Assembly: GCA_028707745.1 (NCBI GenBank)
Contig: JAQWAJ010000024.1
Span: 1-11,179 of the forward strand
Source: Bacteroidales bacterium
GTDB taxonomy: Bacteria > Bacteroidota > Bacteroidia > Bacteroidales > UBA12481
Length of the DNA: 11,179 nucleotides
Direction of reading: 5' to 3'
Part shown: positions 6,676 to 11,179 of the stretch, piece by piece
Layout: each line of letters begins with the position of its first letter
How positions within the stretch are numbered: position 1 is the stretch's first letter
Notes under the pieces: model-generated
Databases searched by the model: none
What the model was told of the DNA's origin: nothing
The model's input: the letters and a program-made list of their open reading frames with translations, nothing else
Made by a program: the position numbers and the translations under genes

Positions 6676-7491
6676 ATGAAACTATACGCACAGCGTCTGG
6701 GTAAAGGATTTCCAGTTATTATCCTGCATGGACTCTATGGCTCGGGAGATAACTGGCTGACCATTGCCAGGAGTCTTTCGGACAGAGTTGAAGTTTTTCT
6801 GGTCGACCAGCGGAATCATGGACGATCGCCTCATTCCGGGCAACATAATTACCAGGTTCTTGCTGATGATCTTGTTGAACTGATGGATGATAATCATCTG
6901 AAACAGGCTGTGATCCTCGGTCATTCGATGGGCGGAAAGGCAGCCATGTGGTTTGCTGCCCAGCATCCGGATCGTGTCACCCGCCTGATTATTGCCGATA
7001 TCGGTCCAGGAACTTATCCGGATAATCCTTCGGAAACCAGCCACTCCTCTTTTCATCGCAGTGTGCTCGAATCGATGCTGGCAATCGATTTTGCGTCTGC
7101 TTCAGGATTGGGGGATATTGACCGACAGCTGGGGGAGCGTCTGCCGGGTAAACGGCTACGGCAGTTCTTGCTGAAAAATATTGAAAAAAATGAGGATGCC
7201 GGTTTTAACTGGAGGCTCAATGTTCCGGCTCTGCTGAACAATATTGATAACCTGTCAGCCGGACTGGAATCCTTTCTGGAAGCAGGGCGAGTGATTAATG
7301 AGGTTCCGGTTCTCTTTATCCGTGGTGAAAACTCAGATTTCATCCGTGAGCCCGACCGCGAAATGATTCATCGTCTTTTCCCGGAATCCCGGCTGGTCAC
7401 CATAAAAAATGCGGGACACTGGCTTCATGCCGAGCAGCCGGATGTTTTCATTTCAATTGTCAAAGGGTTTCTGAAGGGTATTTATTCCTGA
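6676..7491 (+). CDS. YbfF-like alpha/beta hydrolase (esterase)
   Basis: This is a cytoplasmic serine hydrolase of 271 residues. The oxyanion-hole motif [11 protein letters not shown] is at 17-27, [12 protein letters not shown] at 43-54, the nucleophile elbow GHSMGGKA at 82-89 with S84, a probable acid near D221 (RGENSDFI), and the catalytic H248 in [12 protein letters not shown]. The layout and signature segments closely match E. coli YbfF and the ABHD11 group, which are broad acyl esterases. The true substrate is not known. No signal peptide or membrane segment is present. It starts 3 bases after udk and its end overlaps the convergent pdxJ stop by 10 bases. The link with udk is positional only. 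Confidence 0.92.
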   Translation: MKLYAQRLGKGFPVIILHGLYGSGDNWLTIARSLSDRVEVFLVDQRNHGRSPHSGQHNYQVLADDLVELMDDNHLKQAVILGHSMGGKAAMWFAAQHPDRVTRLIIADIGPGTYPDNPSETSHSSFHRSVLESMLAIDFASASGLGDIDRQLGERLPGKRLRQFLLKNIEKNEDAGFNWRLNVPALLNNIDNLSAGLESFLEAGRVINEVPVLFIRGENSDFIREPDREMIHRLFPESRLVTIKNAGHWLHAEQPDVFISIVKGFLKGIYS

Positions 7492-8198
7492 ATTTGAGCC
7501 CGGTACATCATGATGGTGTTTTCGAGCCCAAGATAGAGAGCGTCGGAGATTAGTGCATGACCGATGCTGACTTCCAGCAATCCGGGTACTCGTTGATGGA
7601 AGAATTTCAGGTTTTCAAGGCTCAGATCATGACCGGCATTCAACCCCAGATTGTTTTCCATGACGATTTTTGCAGCTTCAACAAAAGGTTTGACGGCTTC
7701 TTCGGGGTTTTTAGGATAACCGGTGGCATAAGGTTCCGTGTAAAGTTCCACCCGGTCGGCTCCGATGGCCGCAGCACATCTGATCATTTCAGGGTTCGCG
7801 TCCACAAAAACCGAAACACGGATACCTTTTTCATGGAACCTGACCACTACTTCTTTCAGGAAGTTTTGATATTTCACGGTGTTCCAACCCGCATTTGAGG
7901 TAACCGCATCGTGGGCATCCGGGACCAGGGTAACCTGTTCGGGTACAACTTTGGTAACCAGCTGAATGAATGACTCCGAAGGGTAGCCTTCGATATTGAA
8001 TTCAGTTTTAACCAATGGTCTGAGATCCAGAACATCCTGATAACGGATATGACGTTCATCTGGACGGGGATGTACCGTTATTCCCTGAGCACCAAAACGT
8101 TCGCAATCCACGGCAGCTTTCAGTACATCGGGGACATTGCCACCCCTTGCGTTTCGCAGTGTGGCAATTTTATTTATATTTACGCTTAATCTGGTCAT
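7482..8198 (-). CDS. pdxJ: Pyridoxine 5'-phosphate synthase
   Basis: The enzyme condenses 1-deoxy-D-xylulose 5-phosphate with 3-amino-1-hydroxyacetone 1-phosphate to pyridoxine 5'-phosphate in DXP-dependent vitamin B6 synthesis. From the ATG at 8198 the TIM-barrel protein is 238 residues, the family norm. Catalytic positions are visible: H43 and R45 in [12 protein letters not shown]50, E70 in FNIEGYPSE, and H190 in NAGHDL, matching E. coli H45, R47, H52, E72 and H193. The [16 protein letters not shown] stretch is Bacteroidota-like. The frame extends to a TTG at 8225, but a perfect -7 box (8223-8230) overlaps that codon, so the ATG start is preferred. The gene is divergent from the CBS-protein gene and convergent with the hydrolase. 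Confidence 0.97.
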   Translation of the reverse strand: MTRLSVNINKIATLRNARGGNVPDVLKAAVDCERFGAQGITVHPRPDERHIRYQDVLDLRPLVKTEFNIEGYPSESFIQLVTKVVPEQVTLVPDAHDAVTSNAGWNTVKYQNFLKEVVVRFHEKGIRVSVFVDANPEMIRCAAAIGADRVELYTEPYATGYPKNPEEAVKPFVEAAKIVMENNLGLNAGHDLSLENLKFFHQRVPGLLEVSIGHALISDALYLGLENTIMMYRAQIQE

Positions 8199-8222
8199 GA
8201 TATCCGGGTTGATTATTGAGCA

Positions 8223-8230
8223 CAAAATTA
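8223..8230 (-). promoter_or_regulatory. Bacteroidota -7 promoter box for pdxJ
   Basis: The minus strand reads TAATTTTG, a perfect TAnnTTTG match, with a TTTG (8258-8255) 24 bases upstream that could act as a loosely spaced -33 element inside the CBS gene. Transcription would begin near 8219, about 20 bases before the pdxJ ATG. Confidence 0.6.
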
Positions 8231-8246
8231 CGAATTATCCTACGAA

Positions 8247-8912
8247 ATGCTGGCCAAAGAACTGGCTTCCGAAAATATCCCTCTTGTAACCGGATCTGAT
8301 TCAGTAAGTCAGGTTATTAAATACATGACCGAATTCAGGGTTGCACATCTACCGGTTGTTGATCACGAAGAGTATCTGGGCATGATTTCAGAAAATGAGA
8401 TCACTGAAATTGCCAACCCTGATCAAACTATTGATCTTCAGTCAATCAGGCTGTTAATGATTTCTGTGGTTGAAACACAGCATGTTTATGAAGTCATTGA
8501 TCTGATTTCGACGTATAACCTGACACTTTTGCCTGTGCTGACCATCGACAAAAAATATTCAGGCTGCATAACTATACCGGTGCTGATCAAACAATTCAGG
8601 GATCTGACGGCTGCCGGAGAACCGGGAGCTATTTTTGAGCTGAACTTTGCTGTTCAGGACTATTCGCCGACACTGTTGTCGAGGATGATCGAGGATAATC
8701 ATGCCAAGATCCTCAGCCTGTATGTGGTAACTGACCCCAACGGCCGGGATGTGACAGTTACGGTTAAGATAAACACTCAGGAAACGAGTTCCATTATGAG
8801 ATCCTTCGAGCGTTATGGTTTGTCAGTGAAATCCACTTTTCTGACGAACAGTCAGCTGGATGACTTTTACCGGTCGAGGTACGAAGAGCTAATGAAATAC
8901 ATGAATATTTAG
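8247..8912 (+). CDS. CBS-pair protein with ACT-like C-terminal domain, nadK neighbour
   Basis: This 221-residue soluble protein has no signal peptide. Residues 1-115 form a tandem CBS pair: the first repeat includes VSQVIKYMTEFRVAHLPVVD and LGMISENEI, the second VYEVIDLISTYNLTLLPVLT and SGCITIPVLIKQF. Residues about 128-200 (ELNFAVQDYSPTLLSRMIED, then ILSLYVVTD and VTVKINTQE) look like an ACT-type ligand-binding fold. Both modules usually sense small molecules: adenine nucleotides for CBS, amino acids or other metabolites for ACT. No enzymatic domain is present. It is separated from nadK by 6 bases, and this neighbourhood recurs in Bacteroidota as far as I recall, so a regulatory role tied to NAD(P) metabolism is possible but unproven. 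It is divergent from pdxJ across a 48-base gap. Confidence 0.88.
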   Translation: MLAKELASENIPLVTGSDSVSQVIKYMTEFRVAHLPVVDHEEYLGMISENEITEIANPDQTIDLQSIRLLMISVVETQHVYEVIDLISTYNLTLLPVLTIDKKYSGCITIPVLIKQFRDLTAAGEPGAIFELNFAVQDYSPTLLSRMIEDNHAKILSLYVVTDPNGRDVTVTVKINTQETSSIMRSFERYGLSVKSTFLTNSQLDDFYRSRYEELMKYMNI

Positions 8913-8918
8913 CGGGAT

Positions 8919-9821
8919 ATGAAATCTGAAGAAGGGGTTGAGCATGTCTTTTTATTTGGAAGAGAATTCAATGAGGGATTCAATCTTCCGTTTTGCACTT
9001 TATTGGACCGGTTATCTGAATTCGATGCTAAAGTTATGATATTCGGTCCGTTAAATGACTTTGTAGATACCTGGTATACCGGTAGTTTTCGTTTTCATGG
9101 GATTTTTAATAACCACGAGGATCTGAAAGGGTTGGAAGGAGTTTTGTTCAGCATTGGCGGTGACGGAACCTTTCTTGAGGCAGTTACGCTGGTCAGGGAT
9201 CTGCCGATCCCTCTGGCCGGCATCAATAGTGGCCGGCTTGGTTTTCTGGCCGATATTTCGCAGGATGAGATATTATCTGCCGTGGATACGGTGATGTATA
9301 AAAAGGGCAGAATGGATGAGCGTACTCTGTTACAGGTTGACTGTGATCAGCCTGTTTTTGGTGATTTCAATTATGCATTGAATGAAATCACCATTCACAA
9401 GCGGGATGATTCATCCATGATTAAGATTAGTGCCTTCCTCGATGGGGAGTTTTTGAGTATTTACTGGGCTGACGGACTGATCATATCAACTCCTACCGGG
9501 TCCACTGCATATTCACTGAGCGCTGGTGGGCCGCTGGTTTTGCCTGATACACAAAACATTATCCTGGCTCCGATTGCACCGCATAATCTGACGGTTCGGC
9601 CACTCGTTTACAAAGATTCGATGAAACTTACCTTACGGATCGAAAGCCGTAGCGGAAACCTGCTTCTGTCGGCAGATTCAAGATCGGCAATTATCGAAGA
9701 CCGCATTGAACTCAATATATACAAAGCTCCTTTTAACATCAGAACAATACGTCTTGAAGGGCACAACTTTTATCACACACTCAGGAACAAACTGATGTGG
9801 GGTGCCGATAAAAGAAATTAA
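8919..9821 (+). CDS. nadK: NAD kinase
   Basis: The enzyme phosphorylates NAD+ with ATP (or polyphosphate in some species) to NADP+, the only de novo route to NADP. The 300-residue protein has standard family length. It shows the GGDGT motif (80-84, catalytic D82), NSGRLGFLADI (103-113), the NE pair N155-E156 in ALNEITIH, and the glycine-rich segment DGLIISTPTGSTAYSLSAGG (185-204). The C-terminal part carries the APIAPHNLTVRPLV region typical of bacterial NadK. It starts 6 bases after the CBS-protein gene and is very likely cotranscribed with it. A new promoter appears after its stop, so the downstream envelope genes are probably transcribed separately as well. Confidence 0.97.
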   Translation: MKSEEGVEHVFLFGREFNEGFNLPFCTLLDRLSEFDAKVMIFGPLNDFVDTWYTGSFRFHGIFNNHEDLKGLEGVLFSIGGDGTFLEAVTLVRDLPIPLAGINSGRLGFLADISQDEILSAVDTVMYKKGRMDERTLLQVDCDQPVFGDFNYALNEITIHKRDDSSMIKISAFLDGEFLSIYWADGLIISTPTGSTAYSLSAGGPLVLPDTQNIILAPIAPHNLTVRPLVYKDSMKLTLRIESRSGNLLLSADSRSAIIEDRIELNIYKAPFNIRTIRLEGHNFYHTLRNKLMWGADKRN

Positions 9822-9865
9822 GGCTGGGCCCCGGTTTTCATATCATACACCTGTCAGACAAGAGC

Positions 9866-9898
9866 TTGAAAAAACTTTTCTATTTTATACTATATTTG
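9866..9898 (+). promoter_or_regulatory. Bacteroidota promoter for the DUF6089-like gene and uppS
   Basis: A TTG (9866-9868) serves as -33 and a perfect TATATTTG (9891-9898) as -7, with 22 bases between them. The intervening stretch is A/T-rich. Transcription would start near 9902, giving a leader of about 53 bases before the ATG at 9955. This is the best-formed promoter in the window. Confidence 0.7.
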
Positions 9899-9928
9899 CG
9901 CGTTGGCAGTTATTGTAAGGGGAATTTA

Positions 9929-9958
9929 ATGCGTACCACCTGCAATATCGGGAAATGA
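9929..9958 (+). other. Possible 9-codon upstream ORF overlapping the DUF6089-like start
   Basis: An ATG at 9929 opens a 9-codon frame, MRTTCNIGK, whose TGA (9956-9958) overlaps the ATG of the next gene as ATGA. AAGGGGAA (9917-9924) lies 6 bases before it and is a rare Shine-Dalgarno-like match in this window. It lies downstream of the predicted transcription start, so it would be in the mRNA. A frame this short can occur by chance. Confidence 0.3.
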
Positions 9959-10614
9959 AGAAAGTACTTTTATTCATCGGTTTCGTTTCTATGGCGATAG
10001 GAGTCAAAGCACAAAAAAGCTTTGACTATGGATTGTTCATGGGAGTGACTGAACAGCATAAATATACCATTCTGCCTGTGGCGAATGCCAACGGGATCGA
10101 TTATGCACTGGGCGGGTATTACCGTTTTAGCATGAACCCGCGTTATTCCTGGCGGGCAGGCATCAACGGCGGATTTGATCATACCAATTTCAAACCGAAT
10201 ATGGTTGATGCATTCGGTTTATTTGAGTTTAACTTCCATCCGCTTAGTTCCAAAAGGGAAAAGCAGCAGTTTACTTCCTATATTGCAACCGGATTGAGTT
10301 ACCTGGTGGATTTTGAGTTGTTTAAGACAGTGAACCAGACTCCGGGTGCTTTAATGGGTAAATACATGGTCAAAAATATTCGGATTCCTTTTGCAGTGGG
10401 AGCAAGATATAATATCTCATCAAAGTGGACTGCCGGCGTTGAATGGACATTAAGAAAAGGGTATCAGCTTGATTATGATATTCCTGATGCACCTGTACAT
10501 AATTTTATGTTATCAAACTGGCGGTCACATTTTGGTATTACCATTGGATATTTGGTAAGTAACTATTGCAAGACTTGTCCGTTTTATGAAAACGAACGCA
10601 ATAAGCACAAATGA
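9955..10614 (+). CDS. DUF6089-like outer-membrane beta-barrel protein
   Basis: This 219-residue protein has a clear Sec signal peptide (MKKVLLFIGFVSMAIGVKA, cleavage before Q20). The rest is rich in alternating amphipathic strands with glycine and aromatic residues, for example YALGGYYRFSM (50-60), FTSYIATGLSYLVDF (106-120), IPFAVGARYNI (144-154) and WRSHFGITIGYL (189-200), as expected of a small beta-barrel. The EWTLRKGYQLDYD stretch recalls the DUF6089 family, which commonly sits before uppS and bamA in Bacteroidota. The family's function is not established; an envelope assembly or structural role is inferred from this neighbourhood. The C-terminus extends beyond the last strand with a CKTC motif (C205, C208) and a basic tail. 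Its TGA overlaps the uppS ATG. Family membership is likely rather than certain. Confidence 0.75.
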   Translation: MKKVLLFIGFVSMAIGVKAQKSFDYGLFMGVTEQHKYTILPVANANGIDYALGGYYRFSMNPRYSWRAGINGGFDHTNFKPNMVDAFGLFEFNFHPLSSKREKQQFTSYIATGLSYLVDFELFKTVNQTPGALMGKYMVKNIRIPFAVGARYNISSKWTAGVEWTLRKGYQLDYDIPDAPVHNFMLSNWRSHFGITIGYLVSNYCKTCPFYENERNKHK

Positions 10615-11179
10615 GTCTGAAAGATAAACTGATTCCGGAGAAACTTCCCCGGCACGTGGCCATCATTATGGATGGTAACGGACGATGGGCTGTAAGTAAA
10701 GGTGCTGCGCGCATTTTCGGACACCAGAATGCAATAACTCCTGTAGATGAAGTAATTAAGGCCAGTGCTGAACTTGGCATTGGTTATTTGACCTTATATG
10801 CTTTCAGTACCGAGAATTGGGGTCGTCCCATCGAGGAAATCAATGCTTTGATGACTCTGCTGGTTTCTACGATCAAAAAGGAGACGAACAGGCTCATTGA
10901 GAATAATATCAGGTTGCTGACTATTGGGGACCTGAGTAAATTACCGGAAAATACCCGCCGGGAGCTGACCCGGCTGATGGGAATGACTGCATCGAATACA
11001 GGGCTCACCGTTGTTCTGGCGCTTTCTTACGGATCCCGGTATGAATTGGTTATGGCGGCGCGTAAAATTATAAAAGACGCTTGTGAAGGTAAGATTACTG
11101 AAGGTGATATGGATTATATTACTTTTGAAAAATATCTGCTGACCGCAGGCATACCCGACCCCGAACTGCTGATCAGAAC
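10611..11179 (+). CDS. uppS: Undecaprenyl diphosphate synthase (partial, 3' end missing)
   Basis: This cis-prenyltransferase extends farnesyl diphosphate with isopentenyl diphosphate to C55 undecaprenyl diphosphate, the lipid carrier for peptidoglycan and surface polysaccharides. The frame opens at the ATG at 10611 and runs off the right edge after 189 codons. The catalytic motif IIMDGNGRWA has D21 (E. coli D26). R34 and H38 are in ARIFGHQN, FSTENWGRP carries N69 and R72, and LALSYGSRYE is at about 136-145. The last residues, PDPELLIR, reach R189 (E. coli R194); the following SGE/RxSNF motif lies outside the window. The GHQNAITPVDEV segment is slightly unlike the usual GHxxGVxxVR but leaves the catalytic residues intact. 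It overlaps the DUF6089-like gene by ATGA, indicating coupled translation. Confidence 0.96.
   Translation, partial: MSLKDKLIPEKLPRHVAIIMDGNGRWAVSKGAARIFGHQNAITPVDEVIKASAELGIGYLTLYAFSTENWGRPIEEINALMTLLVSTIKKETNRLIENNIRLLTIGDLSKLPENTRRELTRLMGMTASNTGLTVVLALSYGSRYELVMAARKIIKDACEGKITEGDMDYITFEKYLLTAGIPDPELLIR

Noticed and set aside
6682..7056. 124-residue minus-strand reading frame opposite the hydrolase gene
   Set aside because: It is a shadow of a well-supported hydrolase on the plus strand, with no recognisable domain and no upstream signals.
8175..8182. TATATTTA on the plus strand as a promoter for the CBS-nadK operon
   Set aside because: It has one mismatch to TAnnTTTG, lies inside the pdxJ coding region and has no convincing -33; too weak to list.
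8199..8225. Longer PdxJ starting at TTG 8225
   Set aside because: The codon overlaps a perfect -7 box and the ATG at 8198 gives the standard 238-residue enzyme with family-typical active-site numbering.
9826..9836. GC-rich GGGCCCCGG with following Ts after nadK as an intrinsic terminator
   Set aside because: Only a three-pair stem with no proper loop can form, and the T-run is four bases, so I do not call it.
1..11179. A novel multi-gene defence, mobile or biosynthetic system
   Set aside because: Nearly all genes belong to well-known housekeeping families with intact motifs. No integrase, transposase, repeat array or unfamiliar gene cluster is present.

Overview
The window looks like a chromosomal housekeeping segment from a member of the Bacteroidota, probably Bacteroidales or a close environmental relative. 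The evidence is the protein flavour (CTC-type L25, DUF6089-like barrel, CBS protein beside nadK, RprX/RprY-style two-component pair), the gene order nadK - DUF6089-like - uppS, the lack of Shine-Dalgarno sites in front of most genes, and several perfect TAnnTTTG -7 boxes typical of the Bacteroidota primary sigma factor. No mobile element, CRISPR array, rRNA or tRNA is visible. No stretch longer than about 130 bases lacks a gene.

Left part, minus strand (read from 6003 down to 1): a small Dabb-domain protein, manA (mannose-6-phosphate isomerase), engB (ribosome-assembly GTPase, probable GTG start), prs (PRPP synthase), rplY (L25, general-stress CTC type), pth (peptidyl-tRNA hydrolase, GTG start), then a two-component pair whose kinase gene overlaps the response-regulator gene by ATGA. 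The regulator is cut off at the left edge. Internal promoters are likely before prs, rplY and the kinase. The rplY leader can fold into a hairpin whose loop is complementary to the 5' end of the leader.

Middle, plus strand: udk (uridine kinase) and a YbfF-like alpha/beta hydrolase, 3 bases apart. The hydrolase converges on pdxJ (PLP synthesis, minus strand), with a 10-base overlap of 3' ends.

Right part, plus strand: a gene for a CBS-pair protein with an ACT-like C-terminus and nadK (NAD kinase), divergent from pdxJ. A new promoter then drives a DUF6089-like envelope protein, which overlaps uppS (undecaprenyl diphosphate synthase, cut off at the right edge) by ATGA. A 9-codon reading frame precedes and overlaps the start of the DUF6089-like gene.

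The genes serve core metabolism and growth: nucleotide precursors (prs, udk), cofactors (pdxJ, nadK), sugar phosphates and the cell envelope (manA, uppS, DUF6089-like), and translation (rplY, pth, engB). I found no novel multi-gene defence or biosynthetic system. The points most worth a second look are regulatory: the rplY leader RNA, the 11-bp-spaced repeats before the two-component operon, the Cys/His-rich sensor region of its kinase, and the uORF before the DUF6089-like gene.
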